Positions 1-11,840 are shown, counted from the stretch's first letter. The stretch is 64,000 nucleotides of DNA from Leptasterias polaris (GCA_037783415.1 JAZGTN010000038.1:1116001-1180000), one strand, 5' to 3'. Translations and numbers: made by a program. The notes: generated from the letters alone by a model not told the origin.

Positions 1-3000
1 ACTGTACTCTTTATCCTGTACGAGGCTCTTAGCTCAGTCTCCCTGGGCTACGAGGAAAGTCTTGATTAGAGGCTGGGTTATTCGGAACACCCTGGGGGCA
101 CGAGCGAGGATTCATGTTATGAGAGGACGGGATTGAACTCACCGACGACTGGCTTGTTTGCTCGCCTCGTTTGTGCTGCTTATTTGGACAGAAAATATAA
201 AAGGGGAAAAGAGTGCATGTCATGTACAATGAGTATACTTCAATGTACAACAACCATGAAATTGGTTCCTTTTTGGGGACTACTGTGACGTTCAGCCTAC
301 TGTTATGGTGTCTTATTGAGCAAGGCCTATCATGCATATATATATATATATCTGAATCAGTAGATGCAACTAATTACTTATTTAGATTAAAGGAAGTGTT
401 TGTTATTGGTTTAGGTAGGAAACAATTCAATTTTATCTGCCAGTTTTCACAAAACAAAACCAACCTGTTCAAATGTTATTAAGACATATGAAAGTCTCGT
501 TTTGTGAAAACATAGTCCGTGTTTTGTGTTGTTGTCAGTTGTTTTGTGCACGTTCGTGTTCGTGCTTAATCGTGTTTGATGTTGGAGGTTTTTGTTTCAT
601 ATTGTTGATTTCACGGGTAAATAATAAAAACAATTACAAAATAGACTCAACAACAGAAAACATCGCCGGAAAAGGGGGGGGGGGAAACAAACAATGTTTT
701 TTAAAATAAAAGTTACTGGGTTTAAAAATAAGATTCTAACTCAGATTGTGCGTCAGTTTGACTCATTGTGGAGTAATTTTGACACAGATTCCGGGTCATA
801 CTGACCTATTACTGACCCAAAACGGGTCAGGCCCCACGGGACCCGGAATTCGGGTCAATTCTTACCCGGCAGTTATTAGAGTGAATTATCCTTTTAGATA
901 ACAACAAAGTAATTTGAAGTTACAAATTATAGACATCCTCCCGATGCTACAATTTATGACACAACGTTAGCGTTAAATTCTAGTATTTTTTCAAAGAACT
1001 AATTTATCCAGTGCAATATTTAAGATCGAGCGAGACAAACTCAACAAGCTGTTTTTTCAGTCTCTCTTTTAATTAGAAATACTTAGTCATGCCACAAATT
1101 ATTTCGACTACGAAATTAATCCGGAAGTGTGATGACAAAGTATACTAATCAGTACTGAAAGTATATCCCGATTGTTCATAAATAATGTATGCCTGAAAAG
1201 GGACTGGGCATAAACTATTAGCACAAACCTTGAAATTTAAATAATTTTTTTATTTTTAAACCGTAAATGGAAATTAAAATGTGCGATGCTTTCTTGCTAT
1301 GCAAGTCAATGCTTTAGGATGGCCAAAAACAGTGGGATTACAGCAAGTATCGTAATCAGTTATCAATCTATCGGACACGAGCGCTGCCTGTAAAAGACAT
1401 TATACAAAAATTTAACTACTTGATCAATTTAAAGGAAGTATTTCAAGCATGTTGACATGTTTTGTGACAGCAACATTTCGCAATCCTTAATGATTTTGTG
1501 ATCCTTACGAGGCCCAGAGCCTAACCAACTGCAATGGAAACTTAGACTATTATTCCTTGTAACTTTCATGATGCAATCTAAACAATCGCTGTATTCAACG
1601 TTGGTGATTGAATTACTTCATTTCAATTCTACGACAGATAGGTGATGGAATTGTGCCTTTGATGGCATAACATTTTACAAACAGTCGAAGTATATGTCAT
1701 AAGAAAGACATTAGCTTTAGATCCACCACATTATTGTTCTATTGAAGAAGTAGGTATATAGTATTACCAGCAATGACAGCCATTTCGAAAAATTTATAGA
1801 TTGCTTGTTATAATTATTTCTACCTACATTTCTCGATTGCCATAATTAGTCAAAAATCTTTCTTATGAAATGATCTGACTATTTTCCATATTTTAAACGC
1901 ACTTTCCCCAAAAATATTTCACCAACCTGCCCCACTCTTCAATTCAACTTAAATTGATTTTTATTCAATTCTTCATGATCAACGTGAGAATTGCTCACAA
2001 AACTGTTCTGCTCCTTACAAATAAACAAAATAAACCAATGTTCAAGACCATATAGAAGCACTAATGAAATATTTTTCTTTTATTTTAACAGTAAGAAAAT
2101 AAAGTACACGTACAATTTTTGTGTGAATTTAAAATTGTATGAATGCTTTTGTGCAAGCACTTTGTACGTACACAACATTATGTAATGCCTTCAAAAATCT
2201 TATCTGCTTCCATGATAGTAACATTTGGCATCATTTGTCACAACTGTCTACATTCTGAGGACCAATTTATAATCAGTAAATGGACTTTCCGTCGTCGCAA
2301 TGAGTACTTGAATAATTAATGTCAGCCACTAATGCTTTTGGCTTTATTTTGTCCGAGCATTAACGTACTTCAAACCTTGTTTGTTTCAAATTTTGTTTCA
2401 TGGCTTGTATTGTTTAATTACCGGAAATTTCCACAAGGCAAGTTTCCACTCGCTGGGGCCAGGATGTTGTTTGCTTGAAGCGCTATAAATAAATGTATGC
2501 ATCTACACTCATCACCTGTGGTTATAATGTTTCTCATTCTAGAAAACTGATTTTTCAGAATTGTTCCTGATCTAAGGATCTCTAGTTCCGGATGTTTCAT
2601 AGATCTCTCCCTGTATCGTCGCTCAATTGTCCCGAGGGAGATCAAGATGACACCAAAGGAGCTTTAATTTACAGACTCTCTACCCTAACATAATCTCTAG
2701 ACATTTCCAAAACCATGGTTCAGAGCTGATAACTCTTCCTGATTATGCAGAAAGCTCCCTGAAAATAAACCAATATTTTTATGTTCTGATGAGCAAATTT
2801 GAAAATGTCCCTTAATATGGTAAAACTTGTCCCTAATAAGTTGAACGTAACTCTAGATACCACCCTGATTGGTGTATCATAACCCCCCTGATTGCAATAT
2901 GCAAATGTTGGCAGCTCTTCAAGGTTAAAACATACTTGTTCAGCAATGCTTATATGACTGCCTTAGTCATTTACATGTCTTCGTTGTGCTCTTCACTACA

Positions 3001-3116
3001 TTTTGAAAACGGACACAACAAATTCAACTTATTTCGTTCCAGAGGTCTTCATTCTTCATACCATGGGGGCCCAGCATTTTTAATAATCTAACTTTGTTTT
3101 CTTTGTATCTTGACAG
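1..3116. other. non-coding flank or upstream intron of the pseudokinase gene
   Basis: No convincing exon is visible on either strand. The short open frames have no family resemblance and no matching splice signals. The stretch is AT-rich, with a short TA run near 335-350, a G run at 669-678 and one GGGTCA-family repeat at about 700-887. The kinase N-lobe and HRD region expected upstream of the exon at 3117 were not found here, so those exons probably lie before position 1. Confidence 0.5.
700..887. repeat. GGGTCA-palindrome dispersed repeat, copy 1
   Basis: This AT-rich surround is broken by alternating GGGTCA/TGACCC-type half sites separated by 10-20 bp, ending in a GGGACCCGGAATTCGGGTCA-like palindromic block and CCCGGCAGTTATTAGAGTG. 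Similar units recur at 3555-3660, 3700-3945, 7262-7345, 8815-9010, 19185-19340, 26505-26690, 27655-27755, 52465-52590, 58290-58395 and 58660-58795. The inverted half sites suggest a non-autonomous DNA element; no transposase is present. Confidence 0.65.
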
Positions 3117-3290
3117 ACCATGGCAATAAAGGTTGTCATCGCCAACTTCTCCAGGGCCACGGACCTGACTCGTAAGCCATCATCAGCCCATGACAGCAAA
3201 GAGCAGCCTCCGCAGAGAGATAGCATCATCAGTAACGCATCCGGTATCGCCGTCACCAACGTGCCCGGATCCGCCGTCTACCAAGAAACG
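3117..3290 (+). CDS. pseudokinase-like protein, exon with DFG-equivalent NFS
   Basis: This 58-codon exon is phase 0 at both ends, with acceptor TTGACAG and donor GTATGA. Near its start it encodes KVVIANFSRATDL, which aligns with the kinase subdomain VII pattern VKIADFGLARDL. The catalytic DFG is therefore NFS, and the metal-binding Asp is replaced by Asn. The rest (GSAVYQET at the end) falls where the activation segment would be and is Ser/Asn-rich. It joins in phase to the exon at 5086. The catalytic loop is not in the window, so the call of an inactive kinase rests on this motif and on the C-lobe fragments downstream. PEAK-type pseudokinases also carry an altered DFG, but membership of that family is not demonstrated. 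Confidence 0.6.
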
Positions 3291-3554
3291 GTATGATGCA
3301 TAGGACTTTTAAAGGCCAAGCAATAATTGAAGCAATCAAGTACTTCACATACTCTTATACCCAAGGCTTCGTTCGGAATCAAATGTCTTGTTTTATGGGT
3401 ATTTCTTTACAAAGAAAATACATGCACGAATGTTTAAGCACCTTCGTAACCCATTTATTGGTGAATGTTAAAGCGCACTGTGGTGCAGCCGCCTTGCCAA
3501 AAACCCTTTCTATGAAAGCGAATGCACTGAGTTATTTTACATGTATTTCACGAT

Positions 3555-3945
3555 ACACACACCGAACCAACAACTTTGCAGTCTCAAATCTCCCGGGTCC
3601 CGTTGGGCCTGATCCCATTTTTGGGTCAGTATGGCCCGGAATCTGTGCGAGAAATGGATCGAACCAACATTACCAGACTTGTTGTAAGGTGCAAAAGACC
3701 CTTCAGCCGTACACTAACAACTCTCGAGTCAGAATTGATCCGGATTCCTGATCCCATTGTGCCCGACCCATTGCTAGGATAGGTTGACCCCAAAAATTGT
3801 TACGAAATGGAATTTAAACTCAGTTTGACCCCCTTCTTGGTCATTGTGAAACAGATTTCTGGTCAGTTTAACCCAGAAATGAGTCAGTCCCCACGGGATC
3901 CGTAATCCGGGTCAAGTCAGACCCGGGAGTTTTTTTAGTGTGTAA
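3555..3945. repeat. GGGTCA-palindrome dispersed repeat, two adjoining copies
   Basis: A first partial unit at about 3580-3660 has TCCCGGGTCCC and GGGTCAGTATGGCCCGG. A fuller unit at 3707-3945 opens with ACACTAACAACTCTCGAGTC and closes with GACCCGGGAGTTTTTTTAGTG. The ends form an imperfect inverted repeat, giving a consensus end close to CACTAAAAACTTCCGGGTCA. Confidence 0.65.
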
Positions 3946-3980
3946 AATATATCAATATTCCAACCCATTTGACCACTACC

Positions 3981-4209
3981 CAATAGACCCTTCCCATGAA
4001 ATATTTAAATTACACATCGCGCGTGCGCACTAACATTTTGGTCGGCAAAAATGATTGAACATGACGCCTTTTTGTATGGGGCTGATGGTCGCGTGACGCA
4101 GACGCTTTTGTGCCTCTGCATAGTGCACATCTCTTTGACGTTTGCCAACCAATGGTGTTTGTACGCATGCGTGAATGTAATTAGCATATTTCATGGGAAG
4201 GGTCTATTG
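3981..4209. mobile_element. MITE with perfect 22-bp terminal inverted repeats
   Basis: The element begins CAATAGACCCTTCCCATGAA and ends with the exact reverse complement, TTCATGGGAAGGGTCTATTG; the match covers 22 bp. The 229-bp interior has no coding capacity. Perfect ends and the lack of an ORF indicate a non-autonomous DNA transposon that inserted relatively recently into the pseudokinase intron. Confidence 0.8.
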
Positions 4210-4289
4210 CCTTAGAGGTATGAAAACAAGCTACTTTCCCTGGCCTTCAAGTAATGTATCCAGTGACATTGGACCGTTTTTTGGTTTTT

Positions 4290-4655
4290 TTGCTTCTAAG
4301 TAAGTGCCAGTTCAAAACGGAAAGTACTTGACTAGAACATTCTTTAATTCACCAACAACTACCTCAATCGAAAGTTCAATAGCAAATAACTCTAAGTGCT
4401 TCAAAGTCCCACGGTGCAACACCAACCAATTTAAGTACTCATTCGTCAGTAGAACAATAATTGACTGGAACCACTTGGAAGAAAACGTCATTCAAGCTGA
4501 GTCAGTTGACTCCTTCAAATCCCTCCTTAGTCGCAGTCCTCTCTCTCACTAAACATCCACGTACACCCCTCCCTCTCCCGTTGCGTTTATGCCAATTTTG
4601 GTTTCTGCAACGTACAGATACAGATACAGATACAGATACAGATACAGAGATACTT
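4290..4655 (+). mobile_element. LINE 3' remnant with (ACAGAT)n tail
   Basis: The open frame at 4304-4552 encodes a peptide with SRTIIDWNHLEENVIQAES and SFKSLLSRS. This is the C-terminal signature seen after the reverse transcriptase of many metazoan non-LTR elements. It is followed by short non-coding sequence and a run of ACAGAT units (about 4613-4650), typical of a LINE 3' tail. Only the last fragment of the element remains, so it is inactive. Confidence 0.65.
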
Positions 4656-4780
4656 GAGGTCCTAAACAGACTTTAGTCAAGCACCCTTTATAGTTTCCTG
4701 GATAGTCAATCAGTAATGGATGTGGCTATGCCAGGGGAAGTACTCAATCAACCATAATACCTTAATTCGATCGTTGTGCA

Positions 4781-5020
4781 CACTGTAAAAACTGGAGTGT
4801 TAAACTTGTTACCATGGGTGTTATCAAATATAGATACCCCAAATATATATATATATATAAATAAATAATTGAATAAATAAAAAAACAACAATAAAAACAC
4901 TAACTTCTGCCAAAACAATTACATTTGTGTAGAACACCCTGTGATGTTAATTTTGATTCTCTCTTCGGTATATGTAATTGACAGCACCCATGGTGTAAAT
5001 TTGACACCCATAGTGAGTGT
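4781..5020. mobile_element. GTGTTA-type MITE, copy 1
   Basis: The left end (CACTGTAAAAACTGGAGTGT) and right end (TTGACACCCATAGTGAGTG) are imperfect inverted repeats, each followed inward by a CCATGGGTGTT / CACCCATGG block. Two more copies lie at 11841-12596 (interrupted) and 24891-25118. The centre holds an AT microsatellite (4841-4870). Confidence 0.65.
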
Positions 5021-5085
5021 CAGGATGAAATAGATAAATGGTAATGAAAGGTTGTATGAAAACATGTTTTGTCTTTTCTATTCAG

Positions 5086-7242
5086 CAGAAACCAGAGCGA
5101 GAAATACCAGTGAAGGTGTTGTATGCAGGGGACGTGCGCTCATTTGCACTACTCTTGCTTGAAATGATCGCCTGGTTGAAAATGATCCGAGTGCCGGAGG
5201 ACGGGCAAATGGCCGGTAGCTCCAAGTCATGGACTCTAGACCGCAGCCTTAAACGGCTGACCCGGGGCTGGACCCTGGCTCCGTCCAACCGGGAGGCTTG
5301 GACAGACGACGAAGATGCCCATATTACCGCCAACAGGAATCTCAGTGGTTCTGTGGACTCGTGTGGAAGCAGCACGGATGATATGCTTTCAGACAATGGA
5401 CCAATCATACATTGCTGGGAGAACGCAGTGGCAGATATAAGAGAGAAATGCCGGTGTCACTCTGTCGAGGAGTTCCACTCCTCCTCTTCTCCGGCCGATC
5501 ACCCGTCATGGGAGGAGATTGGAACATTCCCCATGAGGACCAAACGACACAAGCATTATCCCACCGAAGAATTCTCAAGTGAGAAGACCATACAGAGTCA
5601 ACAAAGAGCTGGGAGCAAATACTCAAAATCAGATTCGTCAAGTGGGAGCTCGCAAAAAGAACTGACCAATGGGTCTGCCGCGAAGGAGGAAGCCAAGAGA
5701 AGCCTGGCCAAGATGACTGAAGACGGCAGTTGTTGCATCGTCAACCCGTACTTTGACATGATGGCATCTGATGACGAACTGACACCTAAGGACAGTTTAC
5801 CATACACTCCAAAACTGCACCAACAAAATGCAACAGTACATACACCCCCTAATAGGATTGTGACTGGGTCCGAGAAGATCAAACCAGATCCTACTCCAAA
5901 GAACGGGAGAAAGAATTTGAACAATTTTTATTCCATTGATGAAACAAACTGTTCAAAACGAGGTAGTTTATGTAGCTTAGACAGCGGCATTTCGTCACAC
6001 CAAAGTTCCATGCGTAGCAGCAACAGTGATCAGACAAACTCCAGAAAGGAAGACGTTCTGTTGCCAGGTTTTAAACCAAAGTCCCACAATCTGATGATGA
6101 AACGGCAACGGATGCACCAAGCAGATATGCATGGTACCTTTGAAGCCTTCCCAGAGAACGAGGACGATGGTGTCTTCGTCCCCGTCAAGGGCGAGACACA
6201 CCCGGGGACAGGGCAAAATGTGGAGACGTGGATTGAGAACCACACTGTGTCAAACGGTCATTACAAAAATAATATCATGGTAGAAAGGATCAAGCCGAGG
6301 CTTCCACAAACTCTTGAAGAAACTGAACTTCCCATTCCAGAAAAAGATACACTAGGTGCATTAAATAAACTCCAAAATGGTGACTTGAATGAGTCAGTCG
6401 ATAATGATAACAAAATAACAGAATCTCTGGCCAATTCATCAATAAACGGTGACGTTGTAAACGGTGAAAAGTGCAATGGTAAATCTAAAGTAACTGTTGC
6501 ACGATCTGCAAGCTCACTCTCGCAGTTTTATGTGAGGAAGCGCGCTCCACGTCCGCACAATATCACCATCGTCCCTGGCAGCACAGCTACTCTTCCTGTG
6601 AGCATGCAGAGACGGAGCATTCATGCACCGGACAGTCCCAGACTGCTGGACATGGGGCGAGGAAGGCCAAGCTCCTGCCACGGTCAGGTAGCATGTAATA
6701 AAAGTAACTCATTAGACGGTAAAGATTCTGCCTTTCGTAAGTGTTGTGTTCACAGCCAGTGCCCGTCTGAGGGTCAAGCATGCCCATCTAATGGCAATGG
6801 CACCTTGCATCGGCAATCCCGAAGTCTTGAAGACCAATGCGATTGCAACTCATCCAGTGGTGACGCCAGGACTGGTCCGGGGATTCAGACCAACAACGAT
6901 TCTTCCCACTGCATTCCAGCTTCAATTCGGAAGCTCCACCGTCAAGACGCCATCTTAGAGTCGATCAGTGAATCCTCACGCATCAACCACACATCGAGAA
7001 GCTTCGAAGATCAACTCCAGCCGAAGAGGCAGAGCGTTCGCAAGAAGGTGGCAGGCTCCAAGAGGACCCCTACATCGGGGATAACCCAGCAACATGTGAA
7101 CTTTTGTCAGGAACTGCAAGCCTTGTTACCGTGCCTACCGAAGGTAGTTCTTGGTTTCTGGTGGAAGCAGCAGGGATGTGGTCAGGCAGTTCTTCAGTGG
7201 ATTGACTCCATCAAGGACTATGACGGGTGTCTCTATAACCAG
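5086..7242 (+). CDS. pseudokinase-like protein, large exon with Ser-rich insert in the C-lobe
   Basis: This 719-codon exon is phase 0 at both ends; its acceptor is TTCTATTCAG, and CAGCAG allows a 3-nt alternative start at 5089. The first 28 residues include DVRSFALLLLEMIAW, which matches kinase helix F (DVWSFGVLLWEI) and keeps its Asp. After that comes a long, polar, low-complexity stretch of about 600 residues without predicted structure, rich in Ser, Asn and Asp. It contains several basic-Ser motifs such as RRSIHAPDSP, RQSRSLEDQ, HTSRSFEDQ and RQSVRKK, which could be basophilic kinase or 14-3-3 sites. The last 65 residues (LPCLPKVVLGFWWKQQG, VLQWIDSIKDYDG) lead into a C-lobe end completed by the next exon. 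The insert therefore lies between subdomains IX and XI, an unusual place. Function unknown; a scaffold role would be inference. Confidence 0.7.
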
Positions 7243-7670
7243 GTATTAACTTTATACTACACACTAAATACTTCCGGGTCAGAGTTGACCGGGATCTGTG
7301 TTCTCTGTTCAACTTTGACCTGGAAGTTTTATTTTTTTTCGTAAACCAGAAGTTGTTTAAGTGTTTAGATTTAAAAGGACACTTGATCCTGTTCAGAGTT
7401 GTGTGATATGATACTTATCAAGTGGGTGATATTCACTTTTAAATGAGAACTTTTTGATTAATTGCCTGTTTTCAGGAGTGTTCATTGATAATGATATTTG
7501 TTTGTGCATTTAAAAAAGTATTATATTGTATAGTATGGTACTAGAACACAATTGTATAGTACATATAATAACACTCTGCAGTTCGCTCATTTGAATGAAA
7601 GAAAGATTGAGACAAGTAAATGAAATAATTAACCAGGTTTGTTTTCCCTTCTTCTTCTTTTTCCAAACAG
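7243..7670 (+). other. intron with a GGGTCA repeat fragment at its 5' end
   Basis: The intron runs from donor GTATTA to acceptor TTCCAAACAG. A GGGTCA-family fragment lies at 7262-7345. The open frame of the preceding exon happens to run 34 codons into the intron, so an intron-retained isoform would end at 7342. Confidence 0.6.
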
Positions 7671-7772
7671 TTAATCAACATCATGGAGTCTTGTTGGTCT
7701 AAAGAGCCCGCCCTCAACTCCTCGGAGGTTCATCTTATGTTGGACAATTGCCTCACCGAAGTAGCTCTCTGA
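7671..7772 (+). CDS. pseudokinase-like protein, final coding exon
   Basis: This 34-codon exon (33 aa and TGA) enters in phase 0 after a clear polypyrimidine acceptor. It encodes LINIMESCWSKEPALNSSEV followed by HLMLDNCL. This fits the kinase subdomain XI pattern 'L...M..CW...P..RP.F..I...L', but the usual Arg is missing (ALNSS in place of the RP-containing motif). The protein ends a few residues after the kinase fold, so the kinase-like domain is C-terminal. The downstream 3' UTR end was not located. Confidence 0.7.
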   Translation, partial: LINIMESCWSKEPALNSSEVHLMLDNCLTEVAL

Positions 7773-9578
7773 GTAGACTGGTCCCCTGTCTCTATCCGCA
7801 CGGATGAAGACAGGCACTGGTCTTACAGGCCCAATGATTTCATTGGATATTATGATTTAATTGGATAAACGTGTAGTGACGTAAGATTGCCATGTGTTAA
7901 GATTGGTCCTAGTTGATCGGTCATCCGCATGCAGCGTGTGCATATGTTTACATCATGTAAGGTTGTTGGATGTACATGTAGGTACATTGACTTCGAATCT
8001 CCGTGTGAAATGAATGCAAGGTCAAAGGTTCATCTGGCAACATCCGGTCAGGCTGGTATATTATGGCGTTATTCACGAGCCTCGAAGTGTGACATCAGAT
8101 GTTCAGGCTACTTTCTGAGTAGTAGGCAGAATTAGGTTTTCTTTTTTAAATGAAACAATCTTTGGTAAGTTGACTCGAGGTCACGTTTACTGAGCTGAAA
8201 TTTTATGACAGTCGGAACAATGGACGTAGTTTCATTGGATTATTAATACGTATCGAAGAATTGAATGTACATACTATGTTATCGTCTGTACATTGTATGG
8301 ATTAACATTGCTGCTATAAATGCAATTCACAACATTCGACCATAATTGAGTGAATCACAAATAATACCGTAAATGAATTAATGCATCACATATAATGCAC
8401 TACTCAAGAAATGTGAGACAAATATTTCACTTCAGTCAAGGAAGTTGTAGACTTTTATTCGAGACACCAATACGAGTGAGCGATTACTATTAGCCCCATC
8501 ATGACTCGATGCGCATGACCGGCACGCAAAAGCAACGTCGGTAACCATCATAGAGTGCTGATTTTGAAGCAATGTGGTACACACTTATAAAACCTGGCAT
8601 AGCTACATGTAAACTTCAACACGGCGCACATATTGGCAGCTTGTGTTATTGTTTAACATACTCGGTTTCACAAGATGCATAAGGTTATAATTTTAAGATG
8701 GCGCTTGTGGTGGCCCGTGTGAGTTAAAAGATACAAATGAGTGACTACTCTACCCGTTATAGGTGTTTTATGCGTAGTGTATTGCTTTGACGTTTTGAAT
8801 CATCATCGTCTACAAACTCCTGAGCAGGACTCCGGGTCTTTTTGGACCCGAAATATGTGTCAAAATGACTCAGAAATGGGTCATACTGACGCAAAATTTG
8901 AAATACATTATTTATTTTTTTAATCAGTGTCTGGATCAGCCTAACCCATAATTCGGTCAGGCTTTGGCTGAGACCCTGGTCAATTCTGACCCGGAAGTGT
9001 TTTAAGTGTAAGATTTTGTGCAGAGGAAAAAGTAGATAGGCCCTATATATATATATATTTATTTTTTTCGGAGAAAGATGCGATGCAATTTTAAGTTAAA
9101 TTGTCAAACATTATTTCTCGCCTGTTACTCTCAATTGTTTTCCTAGCGTAAAACATACAACTGATGACAGAGTAATGAAAAGATAAGCTGGAAATGTTGA
9201 ACTTCATTATTTGTTTGTGTTTCCCCTGCTAGAAAAAAACATGTTTTTACGAGACGACTTTAACAAAAAATACAGAATGGCACTTCACAGAGGTTGATGT
9301 GTTTGCTGGCCAGGGGATTGTAGTCTTTGTCTTAAGGCTGTTGCCCAATCAAAATAAATGACTCAAGCTTCTATAGGGGTTACGTTTACCTGCTTTTGGC
9401 TTTGTTATAGCTCCATAGTGTCCTGACTGCCGATGGCCAACGGTAATGACATCTCGGATTATCATAATTACATGGGCACAGCTTTGGGTACATGTTTCGT
9501 TATGTTGCAATAAAAACAGAGCAGCACAGAGTTAACTGAGTATTGCCTTGTCAACCAAAGCTATTGAATGTATAAGGT
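7773..9578. other. 3' UTR and intergenic DNA
   Basis: No exon is recognised. A GGGTCA-family copy lies at 8815-9010. A stretch at about 8500-8700 shares blocks with 41255-41430 (for example TTGAAGCAATG-GGTACACA and ACTCGGTTTC), marking another dispersed repeat. A short string, TATATATATATTTATTTTTTTCGG, at about 9045-9070 recurs at about 16170-16194. Confidence 0.4.
8815..9010. repeat. GGGTCA-palindrome dispersed repeat
   Basis: The copy has CCGGGTCTTTTTGGACCCG, GGGTCATACTGACGC and, at the right end, CAATTCTGACCCGGAAGTGT. Its centre is AT-rich and degenerate. Confidence 0.6.
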
Positions 9579-10149
9579 TTAAAAGCACTAAACACGTTTT
9601 GTAATTGTCAAAGACCAGTATTCTCACTTGGTGTATCCCAACATTATGCATAAAATAACAAGCCTGTGAAACAATTGCTGCTCGATATGGGGCAGAGGGA
9701 GGCCCCCCCTCTATTGTGTCTTCATTGTGTTCTGGGAATCTCAGGAATTCTTTTGAGAATTTTAGGGGGGGTGCTTCTGTATACAAGAGGGAAGAGTGTG
9801 TTAGGGTTAGGGTTAGTTTGGGGGGGCCTCCCTCTGCCCCATATCGGGCATGGTATACTGTGAAAATTTGGGCTCAATTGGTCACTGAAGTTGCAAGAAA
9901 ATGATGAAAGAAAAAACACCCTTGTTGTACAAATTAGTGTGCTTTCAGATAGGAATAAAAGGCTTCTGGCTAGAAGTCTTTTATTATTTTAGTGAGAAAT
10001 TACCTCTTTCTCAAAAACTACGTTACTTCAGAGGGAGTCGTTTCTCACACTGTTTTATACTATCAACAGCTCTCCGTTGCTCGTTACCAAGTAAGTTTTT
10101 ATGCTAATATATATTTTGAGTAATTACCAAACGTGTACAGTGCCTTTAA
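9579..10149 (+). mobile_element. TTAA-flanked piggyBac-like MITE carrying a nested insertion
   Basis: TTAA lies at both ends (9579-9582 and 10146-10149), followed inward by the imperfect inverted ends AAGCACTAAACACG and GTACAGTGCC. Related copies are at 30231-30605 and 41777-42151 (both opposite orientation, about 375 bp). Those copies lack the segment at about 9669-9858 that is inserted here. An internal palindrome, AAGGCTTCTGGCTAGAAGTCTT, sits near 9960. No transposase is encoded. Confidence 0.75.
9669..9858. mobile_element. second MITE nested inside the TTAA MITE
   Basis: The insert is flanked by GTGAAA on both sides, where the undisturbed family reads GTGAAAATTTGGGCTC. Its arms CGATATGGGGCAGAGGGAGG and CCTCCCTCTGCCCCATATCG are exact inverted repeats next to C and G runs. 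Three TTAGGG-like units (about 9799-9817) lie in the interior. A decayed relative is at about 51180-51255. Confidence 0.7.
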
Positions 10150-11840
10150 GCGTAATTTCATTGGCTGCTTGGTTTGGATTCCAAAACGCAAAACATAAGG
10201 TTATAATGTTGATTATTAAAATTGTAAACAAAAACAGAGACAGACTCTGCTATATAGGGTTGAAACGTCAGGCCATTTCTTGCGTGTATTTAGGTCATTT
10301 CGGTTTGTAAGCAATTTGCAACAGCTAACGCGTTTTCTCAAAGATAAAAAACTGCAAGCATTTTGGGATGGGGGGTTGAGGTAGTGACAGAAAAACTGAA
10401 AAACTGAGAGTCTCGGTATAAAATTGTCATGTAAAGCTCTGTCAGTTTCGAACTGTTCTGCGTTGTAAACCCTCTCATCTGTTTTGCCATTCATTGATTC
10501 TCTTAAGGGAAAGGTTAGATTTTGATTTGGTATGTTCGGCATGTTAGACGGCAGAATGTGCAATTTGTTTAGATCCAACAATGCTGTGTACTTTAGAGGT
10601 AGGATATAAACTAATGTGAGATAAAATAATTTAAGTCCGAATTAGGTACGTCAGGATAATTCAATATCCGTTGTTCAATACTCAAAGCAGATTCCGTATT
10701 GACAATAGCCTCGATCCATGCTAACATGTGTAAAGCGCAAAAGGGAACCAGTGAAACTATAGCAAAAAGGCTTAGGAGGGCAATGGAAATGTTGGATACC
10801 ATGCCGATGGTTGACTAGACTTCCAAACGAGTCGTTCGCGTGAATACGTCACTGCGCATGTACGTTGCTAGTCAGTGGTCAATCACGGGTCGACTAAATG
10901 TGCACACTCGAACTTGCTCCTTATAAGATGACTCTCATCAGTTTGTAACCGAACAAATTTAACAGAAGATGGAATTGAGATATCAACGGGCTTGTTGCGT
11001 GACCCCACACAGAAATGGGAGTGTGTTTCCCGGTTTAGGGACACTTGGAGTTTACCCGTCGTAAAATTGTTTTTTTGTTTTTACTCTGTATAATCAAAAT
11101 GCTTACTCGCATTCACAGGTTTAATATTTCATTTCACTTCGTTTATTAATTCTGGCTGAGAAGCCAAGAACTCAATTGGAGATAATACAAAAAGGAAAGT
11201 TTCGGTTGTATAGGTGGGACTTCTCCAACAGTTATGGTAGGCCCTACTGTTAATAATAATAATAACTAGTTCTTATAATTAAAGCGCAATTTACAATAAC
11301 GTATCAATTGCGCTTTACATTAGTGCCCTGGTCATTGGGCCAATAACATTCCTTTAATCTTTCTCAGCTCCCTGGGGAGTATAAAGTCCTGGGCTGCCGT
11401 GGCACTCAGAATGCTTTTTCAACCACAATATCAACCTCTATACCCTCGCAGGTAACCAAGTATACCCATGAGTGAAGAGAAGCAATTATATCAAAAAGTG
11501 TCTTGCTTTTGATTAAATACACTTATCGTATTGTGCTTTTTCTCTATTTTATTCCACTTTTTCAGATTGTTCGACTGACCCAAATTAAGAATGAATGTAA
11601 TTATAGTTTACGTGAATCATAAATTATAAATTATTGTAAAGAGTTGATTAGACTATTGTAACTATTGTTGAAAAAGGTGTACAGAGAGATGTAAAAATGT
11701 CAGAAGAATATTTTGTAAGACATTGATTGAACAATCATTATACATTTCGTAATAATAATATGTATATTTACAAGAAAAAGATCAACAAAATATGAGAGTA
11801 GTAATCATAGTGTTCATTTATATTCAATTTTATGATATTC
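10150..11840. other. intergenic, no gene recognised
   Basis: Only weak signals are seen. The string GACTCTGCTATATAGGGTTGAAACGTCAGGCC at 10243-10276 resembles one at 50046-50074. A TAATAATAATAA run next to AAAGCGCAATTT-type sequence at 11250-11330 looks like the reversed 3' end of a LINE or SINE. The rest is AT-rich with no exon-like open frames. Confidence 0.4.

Larger units (their letters stand above)
3291..5085 (+). other. intron of the pseudokinase gene, rich in mobile DNA
   Basis: This intron runs from donor GTATGA to acceptor TTCTATTCAG. It holds GGGTCA-family copies (3555-3945), a perfect-TIR MITE (3981-4209), a decayed LINE 3' end with an ACAGAT microsatellite (4290-4655) and a GTGTTA-type MITE (4781-5020). 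No additional exon was recognised. Confidence 0.6.

Noticed and set aside
3293..3751. 152-aa open frame on the plus strand
   Set aside because: It starts inside the donor of the exon at 3117-3290 and its second half is the GGGTCA repeat; no protein-like composition.
9799..9817. Interstitial telomere
   Set aside because: Only about three TTAGGG-like units are present, inside a MITE; too short to mean a telomeric fusion.
9666..9919. Short open frames around 9.7-9.9 kb
   Set aside because: They are the two strands of an inverted repeat in a MITE, so similar frames arise in both directions.
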